From Ignelater luminosus (taxonomy: Eukaryota > Arthropoda > Insecta > Coleoptera > Elateridae), in the NCBI GenBank assembly GCA_011009095.1, contig VTPC01000425.1, positions 120,458 to 184,457 of the forward strand: DNA of 64,000 bases. The letters run 5' to 3'. The notes below the pieces were generated by a model. The model saw only the letters and a program-made list of their open reading frames with translations, was not told the DNA's origin and did no database searches. The stretch's first letter is position 1. Each line of letters begins with the position of its first letter. The position numbers and the translations under genes were made by a program. Shown here in pieces: positions 23,310-33,630 of the stretch.

Positions 23310-24824
23310 ATTAGAGGTTATCTCCTATGACAACGTTTTTGCCTTTGGCTTTCTTTAATTAGGAAGTAATATCATCTATATCAATCTATGAAGGTTTGAG
23401 ATTCGAACCCTTCCAAGGACGTATTACTATATTGTGCACCTTTGGGACCATTTTCCGTCCAAGTGTCCCATATGTGGCTTGATTTATACACCACGTAAGG
23501 TGGTAGAACTTCTCCAGCAGCATTTCGATGCATTACATATACGTTCTGGATACTTCATACCGCGTTTAGTCAGAACCTTTTTTAGGCCAAGGTTCTGTCA
23601 AGTTGGTCTCAGTATGTTTCAAATTTTGAATATATTTCTTCAATGTAGTCTCGTCCGAGGCAGCTTTACTGCGTTTAATATTGGATGCGAATCTAGCTGT
23701 TAAATCATGGTGACGTTTCACCAAAACTTGATCCATTCCCACACAGCATAATTTACTTGCAACAATCTTGCTACAAGCTTGATAGAGCAAGTGTACAGAC
23801 TTGCTGCAAACTAGTTATGTCAAGTAAAAAGGCTACAGCAAGCAAACTAGTCTCCACCTGACAAATTTGCAAGAAGTTTGCAAATGCAAGGTTGCTGTAA
23901 ACTTGTGGTGCAAACTTGATGCAGGCTTGTAATGTGAATTTTGACGCAAGCTTGTATTGCAAATCTGATGCAGACTTGTAATGCAAATTTGATATAAATT
24001 TGTATTGCATATTTGTTGCAAGCATGTTGCTATAGGCTTATTGTAATGTAACCTTGCCCAAAAAGATGATGCTTATTGTTAAATTTTTTATTTTGACGAT
24101 TTCGGAATTATCAAATCCTATATTTTTAAATAAAACTTAATATTTTAGAAAGATAAAACTTACTACAGATATTATAACACAAGAAAATTACATTGATTTA
24201 TTACTAAATACTCCTCTTCATAGGACATTATTCCAACAGCACAACTAAACTAATTAAAATAAGAAAAAAATAACACATAATAAGTAAAATAGTATATACA
24301 ATAAAACATATATACGGTAGAAACACAAAAGAAGCAAGAAAGTACAAACAGAAATGTAAATATTATAATACACGCTCACTCAACCACTTATATCTACACA
24401 TAAAAGAAATGAAATTGTAAAAATAAATTAAAAAACAAAGAAATATTATACAATTTGGGAGAACGAAAATACAACGAAAACCAATTAACGTACACTGTAA
24501 ACACGTGGTTACAAGTGTCAAAGTGAGATGGAGGTGTGAAGCTGACCACGGTTGCTGATAGGACATAGTTTCTGCGCTACCATCTTTACATATAATTATT
24601 TTCAATTGCTGCGGCAAGGATATAGCAAACTTGTGGCAAGTCTAATTTTACATTCCTGTAGTTATCCACTTGCAACAAGCTTGCCCAATGCTTGCAAAAT
24701 TAGTGCAAGTCTGACAAGTTAAAATTAAGGTTTCAGCAAGTTTATAGCAAGCGATAATGCTGTGTGGGATTCTTATCCAGGAAGATAAACCAGTAGAATT
24801 GATGGTGTAAAATAGTATACCCAT
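23310..24824 (-). pseudogene. pogo/Tigger-like transposase fragments
   Basis: Read on the minus strand, the segment just left of the BEL element (24772-24824) ends in WIR and continues, after removing the 1031 bp insertion and its ATT duplication, into a frame reading VKRHHDLTARFASNIKRSKA. That matches the HTH-to-DDE linker of pogo-type transposases. ETNLTEP follows near 23590-23610. GEVLPPYVVYKSSHIWDTW lies at about 23450-23520 and KGKNVVIGDNL, with the second catalytic Asp, near 23330-23350. Frameshifts and stops, including a stop right after GDNL, show it is dead. The plus-strand open frame over 23434-23703 is only the antisense shadow. Confidence 0.75.
23738..24768. mobile_element. 1031 bp non-autonomous element with dense subterminal TTGCAAG motifs
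   Basis: Termini CCCACACAGCAT are exact inverted repeats at both ends, flanked by ATT on each side, which suggests a 3 bp target duplication. About 300 bp inside the left end and about 170 bp inside the right end are packed with variants of TTGCAAG, GCAAGCTTG and CAAACTTG in both orientations, while the middle is plain AT-rich DNA. Such subterminal arrays are known as transposase-binding regions in several DNA-transposon superfamilies. No open frame encodes a transposase. The superfamily is not assigned. Confidence 0.75.
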
Positions 24825-25134
24825 TGTTACGTCCACTTATACGAGGAAGTGAGCTTTTCCATTTTTAAAATAAAAAAAAAACAATCAACTGTCACTCTCT
24901 TAAAACATATAAAATTTAATAATATTTATCAATCTCAATCTCCCTCGTTTCCCATAAAATAAACCCAAGAAAACTCAAGTGTACCGGGTGCCCGCCTCAT
25001 TAACAGCACCACGCATCCCTGTTAGCAGGAAGAGGAAGAAGGTGGCAGAGCAACGACCAGGACAATAATTGGTGAGTCCAACTTCCTGGTAACCTTTTTG
25101 TTAATATTGTAATTTTTAAATACTCGCACAAACA
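24825..25134 (+). repeat. BEL 5' long terminal repeat (310 bp)
   Basis: Starts TGTTACG and ends AAACA, bounded by CCCAT on the left. Matches 30533-30854 with about 13 substitutions (about 4 percent). It should carry the promoter and RNA start of the element, but no TATA box is obvious. Confidence 0.93.
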
Positions 25135-25138
25135 TTAA

Positions 25139-25156
25139 TGGTCCTTCGAGCCTGAT
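25139..25156 (+). other. Candidate primer binding site of the BEL element
   Basis: The first TGG after the 5' LTR, at 25139 (TGGTCCTTCGAGCCTGAT), lies four bases from the LTR edge, as expected of a tRNA primer site. I could not match it with certainty to one tRNA 3' end. Confidence 0.45.
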
Positions 25157-25543
25157 ATTGTAATTTGTATTTTCAATTAATTCATAATCTCACTCATTCA
25201 ATAACTCACTCACTCATAATAATAATAATATAAAGTTTTTTGACATTTATTACTTTCATTTTGAGGTGACATTTTGTATTTAATATCAATAATCAGAATT
25301 CCATTTCTGGGTACTGTTTTGGCAGTGGACACACGTTTTTACACGTTAATTACGTTATTATAATAATATTTTCTCATTTTCTCACCCTCTTTAGAAATAT
25401 TCTCAGTTAAAAGCTCGTTCGTGTTAATATTATATTTGTACAATTGTTAATAACTTCTAATTTATTTTACACCCATTCGTTTCTATTTCACATATCAATA
25501 TACATTTTGTTCGTGTTTTGCTTATTTACTTTTCGCTTCTCGT

Positions 25544-26720
25544 ATGCTAAATATGGCAGATGAGAAAAAACTTAAACAATTGTTAGCGCAAAGACGAGTC
25601 GAAGTAATCCGCGCACAACAGTTACGGCGTATTGCAGAACAAGTTTTAGTAGATAAAGAGAAAGACATCTAGAATCAATTTAAATGTCGTTTTAATCGTA
25701 TTGATAATATTTACCGTAATTTTGAAAAAACACACATTGGTATTCTTTCGCTTGTTTCGATTCAAGATGGTGCTGATTTAAATATACAGAATCAAATTTG
25801 CTCAGAGTTTGACGATGCGTACTATAGAATACATGCAATTCATACTCAATTGTTCGAAGATACAACAAACACAAATCTAACTGATTCTTCCACAGCTAGC
25901 TCTTCAAAGCATAACATTTGTCTTCCAAAGGTGGACCTACCTAAGTTTAGCGGTGACCCTAAATCATGGCAAACATTTATTAATATGTTTGCTTCTCTTG
26001 TACACCAAAATGATTCTCTATCTAATGTTGAAAAATTTAATTATTTATTAAGTTCTCTTAGTGGAGCTCCTCTCACAATGATCAAATGTACGCCCCTTTC
26101 TAATGATAATTATCTTGTGGCATATGTTATAACGCCCTCAAAAAACGTTATGAAAATAAGAGACATCTCATTGGCATTCAATTGAGTCTACGAAAAGGGT
26201 CACAAATTGTGACAATTTTCAAGCATTGCGGAATTTATTGGATACCTTCAATGAAAATCTTTCCGCTCTTAAAAATTTAAGTTTCCCTGTCAAAGAGTGG
26301 GACTTTATTCTGTTTAATATGTTGCTCGATAGAGTTGATGTTGCCACCGCTACTCGATTCGAACTTGAATGTTCAGATCAATTAAATTTAGATAAATACT
26401 ATGATACTCTTGAAGAGTTTTTAAACAAACAGTGCATTGCATTAGACACTGTTGCATTTTCTAATGGCAACTCTAGAAAACCTGAGGTTTTCGAACAAAA
26501 GATTTTGCCATCATGTTCTCAGCAAAATAAATGGAAAACAAGTTCATCTCTTCTTGTTAATTCAAATTACAATTCCAAGATGATTTGCCAAATATGTCGT
26601 GAAGATCATCTGATATACAATTGTCCAAAATTTCTAGGTCAATCTACCAAGGATAGGTATAATTTGATTAAAACGAACAAATGGCACCAATTGTTTGAGA
26701 TCAAAGCACACTGCCCATAA
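25544..26720 (+). pseudogene. BEL gag region, broken
   Basis: Structural polyprotein of the retrotransposon. A start ATG at 25544 opens a frame that is stopped by TAG at 25670-25672 and then continues in the same frame to about 26185. It includes a CLPKVDLPKFSGDPKSWQTF block typical of the BEL gag domain (DUF1759 type). After a TGA and a frame change the reading resumes at 26226 (LLDRVDVATATRFELE...). It ends with a zinc-knuckle-like CQICREDHLIYNC at about 26585-26625. At least two stops and one frameshift are present. Confidence 0.85.
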
Positions 26721-27786
26721 TTGTTCTTCTCGTGGTACCTGCAAGAAGTGCTCACGCAAACACCACTCTCTTTTGCATTTTGACTCTGACCTCTCAGTTT
26801 CTACTGCAAAACTTTCTTCTGATACAGCGAACCCTAGTGCTCAAGGTTCAGTTCCCCATAATCTTTCTACATCGAACCAATCTTCACCCTTATTGACTTC
26901 ATCTATGACCGCAGAGATTAAACCTGTTGTTGGATGTTCTTCAGTAAACTTGTTGTCAAACGTTAAAGGCACAGTTTTGCTGTCTACAGCCATTGTTGAT
27001 GTCTTGGATGCCCGAGGCATCTATCAACCTGTTCGCGTATTTCTGAATAGTGCTAGTCAGTGTCATTTTATTACAGCCAGATGCTGCAAAAAATTGAGAC
27101 TTGAATGTTCTTCGCTATCTTTAGATATTCGTGGTGTTGGTCAGCTCAGTTCCCGCGCATCTCAAGGTGTCGCATGTTCTATCAAACACAGAGATTCTTT
27201 AGAACCAATTCTCAATTTAGATTTGGTTGTATTACCTCAAATCTGCACAAACATGCCTTGCACTACTTTGCCGATTGACAAATTTATTAAGTTCTCCAAT
27301 TTAAAATTAGCTGATGATCAATTCAACGTTTCTCGGCCAGTGGATATGCTTCTAAGTGCAGATGTATTTGCACATATTTTAAAAGGCACCTGTCGCTTCA
27401 GTTCTTTGGACGAACCAGTCGCTCTAGATACTATATTTGGATGGGTCATAATGGGAAAAGTGAGTTCCAGTCTTACTGTCTCGGATACTTGTTTATTAGT
27501 TGCAGAATTTTCTCTAGAAAACTCTATCCAAAGACTTTTGGAACTTGACCAAATACCTACTTCTCGTTCTATTTCCCCTGAAGATAAATTAGCGGAAGAA
27601 AGTTTTCAAAGCTCTGTTCAGCGAACTGATTCTGGTCGAATAATGGTCTCATTGCCTCTTCGATGCTCACAACCTGCATTTGAAGACTCACGAGATATCG
27701 CTCTCAAGCGATTCTTCTCTTTGGAAACTCGACTTATTCGTAACCCAACCATATATTTTCAATATCGCGACTTTATGCAAGATTAG
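26695..27786 (+). pseudogene. BEL second zinc knuckle and aspartic protease region
   Basis: One open stretch of 363 codons, out of frame with the gag piece it overlaps. It begins with a second Cys/His cluster (HNCSSRGTCKKCSRKHH) and a Ser/Thr-rich linker. The retropepsin-like segment near 27038-27075 reads VFLNSASQCHFIT. The position of the catalytic Asp is Asn and the following Gly is Ala, so the protease is predicted inactive. The stretch ends at a TAG at about 27784 before the reverse transcriptase. Confidence 0.8.
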
Positions 27787-28680
27787 CTTGACGCAGGTCA
27801 CATGAAACTCTGTAAATAGTATAACTTCGTCTTCGTATTACATTCCGCATCATTGCATTGCCAACCCAAAGCTTCGTGTTGTGTTTGATGCGTCCTCAAA
27901 ATGTTCAAATAATTTATCCCTAAATGATTGTCTCTTACCCGGTCCAAAGTTACAGTAACTTATAACCTCCATTTTATTAAGATTTCGCTTGCACGTTGTA
28001 TGTTTCACTGCCGATGTTCGTCAAATGTTTCGGCAAATTCTAATTGCAAACGAACACAAGGATTTACAACGTATCCTCTGGAGGTTTTCTAAGTCGGAAC
28101 CTGTTCAAGATTATTTTCTCAACACTATAACTTATGGTGTCAGTTCCTCTCCTTTTTTAGCTATTCGTGCCTTCCTTTTTCTAGTTCAGACTTACGCTAA
28201 ACAATACCCTGAAGCTTCCAAAGTTTTAGAATCAGACATGCATGTGGATGATATAGAGACTGGCAGTGCTACTCTCTCAGAAGCGCTCAAACTTCAACAC
28301 GATTTAAGAGAACTTCTTGAAAAGGGTGGGTTTGAACTTCGCAAATGGGCTAGTAACTCCCCTTCTCTATTGTCTCATATCCCCTCCTCCTTTTTGCAAT
28401 CTAGTTCATCTTCTTTGGATTTGGATGATAGTAACTCTATCCGTAAAATTTTAGGGCTTCTTTGAAATCCTTCCCGGGATATCTTCTGTTATAATGTCTC
28501 TCCCTTCAATAAACCTTGCACTAAGCGTACCTTGCTCTCCGAGTTAGCTCGAGTGTTCGATCCCTTGGGTTTTCTCGTACCTTTAACTGTTACTTTAAAG
28601 CTTCTCATCCAAACATTATGGATTTTAGGTACTGACTGGGATGCCCCACCGCCTGAGCATATCTCCCAAACTTGAGTCAA
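27787..28680 (+). pseudogene. BEL reverse transcriptase region, broken
   Basis: Fragments in more than one frame. HHCIANPKLRVVFDAS near 27850-27893 is the first RT palm block. Next comes CFTADVRQMFRQI near 28000-28040. An MHVDDIETG block follows near 28238-28263, where the family's Tyr-x-Asp-Asp active site has His in place of Tyr but keeps both Asp. The frame stops after KILGLL at 28463-28465 and RT thumb or connection sequence continues in another frame to about 28675. Confidence 0.85.
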
Positions 28681-29598
28681 CTTAAATCAGAGATGCTTGA
28701 GCTAAGTCAGTTGTCTATTCCTCGTCATGTTCTCTCTTCTCATTATTTATCATGCTCAATCCACTCATTCTGCGATGCGTCTGAAAAGGCCTACGCTGCA
28801 GTTATTTATTTACGAATCATAGAAGCTGATGACAAAATATTTATTCGTTTACTATGCGCTAAGGCAAAGGTAGCTCCTCTCAAAAGGATATCGCTTCCTA
28901 GGCTTGAACTTTGCTCTGCCTTGCTGTTGTCTGATCTGGTAGCGATGATACAAAAGGTTTATTCGGGGAAATTTGATACTGGTCAAGTTCATGCTTATAC
29001 GGATTCCATGGTAGTTTTAGCATGGATACGTAGCTCTCCTCATAAATGGGCCACGTTTGTGTCTAATCGCGTTACTAAAATTCAGGAAAAAGTCCCACCT
29101 AGTTGCTGGAACCACGTCTCTTCTATCGACAATCCAGCTGACCCCGCATCGCGCGGGTTATTGCCACGTGAACTTATTTCAAATTCATTATGGTGGGCGG
29201 GGCCCCCATGGTTGTTCCTTCCCTGTCATCTATGGCCTCATGATTTATCGGAATTTCCTGATACTAAAGAAGAATTAAAGAAGACCACATGCACAGCTGT
29301 TGTTGAACAAGGTCTCATTATTTCACTTCTTCAACGATTTTCCTCTCTTTCAAAATTACAACGCATTATGGCTTACACTCTTCGTTTTATGCATAATCTC
29401 AAATGCTCTATTCCTCCTTGTAGTTTTCGCATTGTTTGTGATCTCACTCTTGTCGAGATCGCCAAAGCACTCACATTTATTATTAAATATATACAATCTC
29501 AAGCATTCAGTTGCGATATCGCCCTCTTAAAGAAAAATTCTCTGCCCTCTAAATATCTACGTAAACTTACCCCTTTTCTCGATGAAGGTGGTGTTTAA
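28672..29598 (+). pseudogene. BEL RNase H domain
   Basis: An open stretch of 308 codons. HSFCDASEKAYAAVIYLR near 28770-28820 carries the first RNase H Asp. LPRLELCSALLLSDL follows with the conserved Glu, and VHAYTDSMVVLAWI near 28988-29030 has the Asp-Ser pair. NPADPASRG follows. It is the best preserved part of the element, but it ends at a stop before the integrase, so no complete pol protein can be made. Confidence 0.88.
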
Positions 29599-29599
29599 A

Positions 29600-30421
29600 A
29601 GAGTGGGCGGACGCCTTGCTTGTTCAAAACTTTCTTTTGAGCAAAAGCATCCGATAATTTTGCCCAGCACCCATTGTCTCACTTACCTGATTATTGAATC
29701 AGCTCATAATAAATATCTGCATCCAGGTCTCCAAACCTTATAATATTTGTTAACTCAACAATATTGGATTCTATCGCCTAAGCGTGCTATTCGACGGGTA
29801 CTTCGTTGTTGCTTTCGATGTTTTAGGGTCAACCCTCCTTCAGTTCAACCTCTTATGGGTGACTTACCTCCTGTCAGGGTCTCCCAAGTTAAACCATTTT
29901 CCCATGTGGGCGTAGGTTATGGTAGTCCTTTTAAAATCGCTCACGCTAAAATCCGAAATGCAAAGAGTCTCAAGGCTTACGTGTGCCTGTTTGTGTGCAT
30001 GGCTACGAAGGCTCTTCATTTAGAGTTAGTCTCAGATCTGTCCACAGATGCATTTATTCCTGCTTTGCGTCGCCTTATAGCTCGATGCGGTCGCTGCTCA
30101 GATATGTACAGCGACTGTAGTACAAATTTCGTTGGAGCTTCTCGACAGCTTAACATGATGAAGTCATCTGCGGAATCAGAACGAATTCGTTGGCATTTTA
30201 ATCCTCCTGCCTCCCCCAATTTTGGAGGACTCTTTGAGGCTGGGATTAAATCAGTCAAAACGCATTTCAACAGTTTACCCCCTCTTAAGTGGTCCCTAGG
30301 ACGAGTCATGGAGGTCCACAGCGGTGCTGACAAGCTCATCCATGTAGTCACAATAAAAACTGCTAATGGTCTTGTCAAACGCTCAGTTTCCAAACTGTGT
30401 CATCTGCCAAACTCATCCTAA
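29600..30421 (+). pseudogene. BEL integrase, damaged and internally deleted
   Basis: The zinc-binding N-terminus (HPIILPSTHCLTYLI and HNKYLHPG) lies at 29645-29730, with a frame break before the core at 29747. In the core the usual first catalytic Asp position (near 29910-29940, SHVGVGYGSPF) is Gly. The second block YSDCSTNFVGA keeps its Asp, and NFGGLFEAGIKS keeps the Glu. Directly after this Glu block the frame jumps to the far C-terminal tail (LPPLKWSLGRVMEVH, KRSVSKLCHLP), so a large part of the integrase C-terminal region is missing. Confidence 0.87.
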
Positions 30422-30532
30422 TTTTTAAACAGTTGTCAACTCAATTTTATTCATCTTCGCCTCATTTTGTATATAATTTTCATACCCATGTTCATGCGCG
30501 ATTTTTAAAATGTTCCATTTTCGTGGGCGGTA

Positions 30533-30854
30533 TGTTACGTCCACTTATATATCCACTTATACCAGGAAGTGGACTTTTCCATTTTTAAAATAAAAAAAAA
30601 ACAATCAACTGTCACTCTCTTAAAACATATAAAATTTAATAATATTTATCAATCTCAATCTCCCTCGTTTCCCGTAAAATAAACCCAAAAAAATTCAAGT
30701 GTACCGTGTGCCCGCCTCATTAACAGCACCACGCATCCCTGCTAGCAGGAAGAGGAAGAAAGCGGCAGAACAACGACCAGGACAATAATTGGTGAGTCCA
30801 ACTTCCTGGTAGGCTTTTTGTTAATATTGTAATTTTTAAATACTCGCACAAACA
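30533..30854 (+). repeat. BEL 3' long terminal repeat (322 bp)
   Basis: Same sequence as the 5' LTR apart from about 13 substitutions and an extra 12 bp near its start, where TCCACTTATA is duplicated in tandem. Preceded by a short purine-rich stretch (GTGGGCGGTA) that could be a degraded polypurine tract, and followed by the CCCAT duplication. Confidence 0.93.
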
Positions 30855-30906
30855 CCCATTTTGAATGAAAATTTACATGTCCTAATAAAAAGTTTTTCTG
30901 ACTATA

Positions 30907-31921
30907 CAGGGTGATTCTGAAATAAAGGGTATCCTTTTAATAGGTGATAAGTGAGGCTAAAAGAAGACAAAAGATAAAAAACAAAGTGGCTCCGTGAAAG
31001 TTAAAAATTTTGACAATTTTCCTAAATATTAAAAACTGAAGCTGTCTCTGGTTAGAAAAAGAAAAGTGTTTCTTGTATTGTCGCCTTAAAAAGTGAAAGT
31101 TAAGGAGATTTACGATGTTTTTAAACCCTTGTAGTGCAAGAACGAAAATTTACCAGACCTGCCTATTTTCTTGGAACTAATAGTGCAGCTGTAGAAGCAT
31201 AATGAACAATAAATGCCATCGTAAGCTACCCCCTGGACATTTTACAACTTTCCCTTCTTAAATCTGAAGTATGTTAAACAGGCAGGGTTGTTGAAATTCG
31301 TTAAAACAGTAAAAAAATAATAACAAAATTTATGTTACCAACAATTAGACTTCAGTCTCACAAGCAACATTTTAATCCCGTATTATTATTTAGTCACATG
31401 AATAGGAAACGTTTTAAATGGCAATGGATTACACATACTACTTGAATGAAACATGCATATGGAAGGTACTACTAACTATCACCTCAAATATTTAATTCAA
31501 TTTAATAAATTCAACCAATTTTTATTTATGTAGCATAATGCTTATTGAGGTTTTTGGTTCTTCGAAGGTTTACAGAAAAAAACCACCAACAGTAAAATTT
31601 TAATATTTTTCCGTTTGCAGATTAAAAAGTAAAAGTTCCTACTGGTTATCTATGGCATTGTAGAAACCAGATAAACTATTATACCTCTCACATAAATAGC
31701 AAGAACTACCTGCTAATGACAAGGACAGTCAGTCAATCCCTATCGATTTTTGCTTAAGTAAAAGTATGAGAGCAGGACCGGCTTGGCTTAGCAATTAAAC
31801 TTCAATCGCATTTTTCTCGGAAACTATGCAATTTTTACCTACCATTTTTTATCGCAAATGTATGTACTATCACATTGCTATCCACCTTTAAGAGGATAGC
31901 CCTTATTTCGGAATCACCCTG
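30907..31921. mobile_element. 1015 bp TIR element (MITE-like)
   Basis: The left terminus CAGGGTGATTCTGAAATAAA and the reverse complement of the right terminus CAGGGTGATTCCGAAATAAG continue as imperfect repeats for about 34 bp. Each end is flanked by TATA, so the target duplication is TA or TATA. No transposase frame is present. It inserted into the pogo-like element independently of the BEL copy. Confidence 0.8.
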
Positions 31922-32477
31922 TATACAAGTGTAGTTAGATGATATAGAAAGGTAATAAAAGGACACTTACCATATATATTCACCTATTGCCTCTTCAACA
32001 CTATAATTTTACACTATTCACGCTTTAACAAAAAAATAAGATTAAACTATTAACCGGCGGGAAACCAAAAGATAGTGGTTAATGTAATCTGCATATACAC
32101 CAAGTTGAAATTAGTTGAGCATTCTTTCGGAGGCCTATAAAACTTTTCGCAAAAAAGCAGTTCTCTTTACTTTATCAGCAATTGAATTCTTTTACATAAG
32201 TGGTGCAAAATTATCCTAACGTGGGCAAATTACCCCCGGTTTACGGTACATTAATCATTTTATAAACATTCTAGATTTGCAAAAATATCAAAAAAACCAA
32301 CCTCAAATGTTGAGTTGCTGACACTGCAGTTACTAAACGTTTCTGCTGAGTTGGTGACTGGAATTGCACTGTTGTTCAGCACGGTCAACATAGCTACCCT
32401 TGAGTCACTTGAGTCAGTGTTGCCAATTGGGAAGAAGTCTTCCGCATTTCGAGAAATTGACTTGCTTGTTGGGAATG

Positions 32478-33112
32478 GGGTCGTTTCCTAAAATGGACTT
32501 ATTGACATCTAAACACATATTATCATTCTAGACAGGATATATAGTTAATATCCATAAACAGTTTTTTCAGTAATATGATAACTAAAGAGTTATAAGGAAA
32601 TAAAATAGTGACGTCACAGTTCGTCGGTAGTCGGTCTGTACAAATAGTAGAGCTGTTGTGCCTTTGCTGTTATTCGTTAGTCGTCGGGCTTCTCCGCTTT
32701 GTCGATTTTAACCAAAGATATTATAAGTATCTGCATTTTTACGTCTATTATTGACTATTGTTTTGTGGTTTAGTGATTAGCTTATTTGTATAAAACTTTG
32801 TAAATATAATATATAATATATATAATAACATAATACTGCATAACCTCAACAATTCGAAAATTCAAATTTCTAGCGTCTTCTATAATACCGACAACATCCG
32901 CATCCGGTGCTCCACAAGCAAGCGCTCCCGTTTTCAGCGTTGTCATATCGTCAAAGACTTGTGACGTCACAGGAGTGGCTGGAAAAGTTTTTTAAACTTT
33001 AATTGAACAAAATAGTGAAAATAGAAGCTGAAAAAATCTGAAAAAAAGCCAGCGTTGATTTAAAGCGAAAGCAACTCAAATAAGCAAAAATAATATTTTA
33101 GGAAACGATACC
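32478..33112. mobile_element. 635 bp TIR element with two CRE-like palindromes
   Basis: The ends GGGTCGTTTCCTAAAAT and, reverse complemented, GGTATCGTTTCCTAAAAT are inverted repeats of about 16-17 bp. Inside, the palindrome TGACGTCAC occurs at 32609-32617 and again at 32962-32970. A 62-codon minus-strand open frame in the middle shows no similarity I recognise. Target duplication not identified. Confidence 0.6.
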
Positions 33113-33244
33113 ATTTCTTAAATACGAAGAAATAGAAGAAGATTAATTTAATCTTAATTTTCCTATTGTCAATTAATAGGATTATGCATGCACAGACTGT
33201 ATTTTTCCTGACTATGTGCAATAAGAGTATTAGTAAATAAGGCT

Positions 33245-33630
33245 ACAGTTTATACCTTACAGAATCAGTTGGATCACTTCCCCTACATTTTGTCTTCCAC
33301 TTAGAGAAACTCGCGGTCTATGCGCAGAGCACTATTTTCTGTCCAGAAGTAGAGGGATGAAAAATCTAACCTTAACCTTCAAAGAAATAATCTCATAAAA
33401 GCTAGTATTATTTGAGTGAAATCAACTTGCATATTCTGTAAGTGAATTAGTGAAATTTTCAATGTTAATAAGTTACATCAGTTGTGAAATTTGAATATCA
33501 ACTGCATATATAACCTCCCCTACAAGTGCGCGGTCTACAGTTTAGCGTGCGCAGACCGAAAACTAGGAACACGAAAGATCAAAAGAACCGCTCTGAGTGG
33601 TCCAACTGATTCTTTAAGGTATAAACTGTG
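33245..33630. mobile_element. 386 bp hAT-like MITE with 8 bp target duplication
   Basis: Terminal repeats ACAGTTTATACCTTA.AGAAT and continuing CAGTTGGA..ACT match in inverted orientation for about 34 bp. The flanks are both ATAAGGCT (33237-33244 and 33631-33638), an 8 bp duplication characteristic of hAT insertions. No coding content. Confidence 0.8.

Larger units (their letters stand above)
24825..30854 (+). mobile_element. BEL/Pao LTR retrotransposon, defective
   Basis: Complete element boundaries: two long terminal repeats beginning TGTTACGTCCACTTATA and ending CGCACAAACA, with a perfect 5 bp target duplication CCCAT at 24820-24824 and 30855-30859. The order gag, protease, reverse transcriptase, RNase H, integrase is the BEL/Pao order. 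No envelope-like frame was seen. Multiple stops, frameshifts and deletions make it non-autonomous. It sits inside the pogo-like transposase, antisense to it. The LTRs differ at about 13 positions plus one 12 bp duplication, so the insertion is not very recent. Confidence 0.93.
22960..32246 (-). mobile_element. pogo-like DNA transposon split by three insertions
   Basis: The left end CCGTAAACTGGGGGTACTTTG and the reverse complement of the right end CCGTAAACCGGGGGTAATTTG form matching terminal inverted repeats, each flanked by a TA dinucleotide, the target duplication of the Tc1/mariner/pogo superfamily. A broken pogo-type transposase lies inside on the minus strand. Inserted in it are a 1031 bp element (23738-24768), a BEL retrotransposon (24825-30854) and a 1015 bp TIR element (30907-31921). 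Subtracting them and their target duplications leaves roughly 1.2 kb, short for an intact pogo element, so it was also internally deleted. Confidence 0.75.

Noticed and set aside
23434-23703. Plus-strand open frame with CPICG-like cysteines suggesting a zinc finger
   Set aside because: The minus strand of the same bases reads GEVLPPYVVYKSSHIWDTW of a pogo-type transposase. The cysteines are a shadow.
30016-30393. 125-codon minus-strand open frame
   Set aside because: Antisense to the BEL integrase, which is clearly recognisable on the plus strand.
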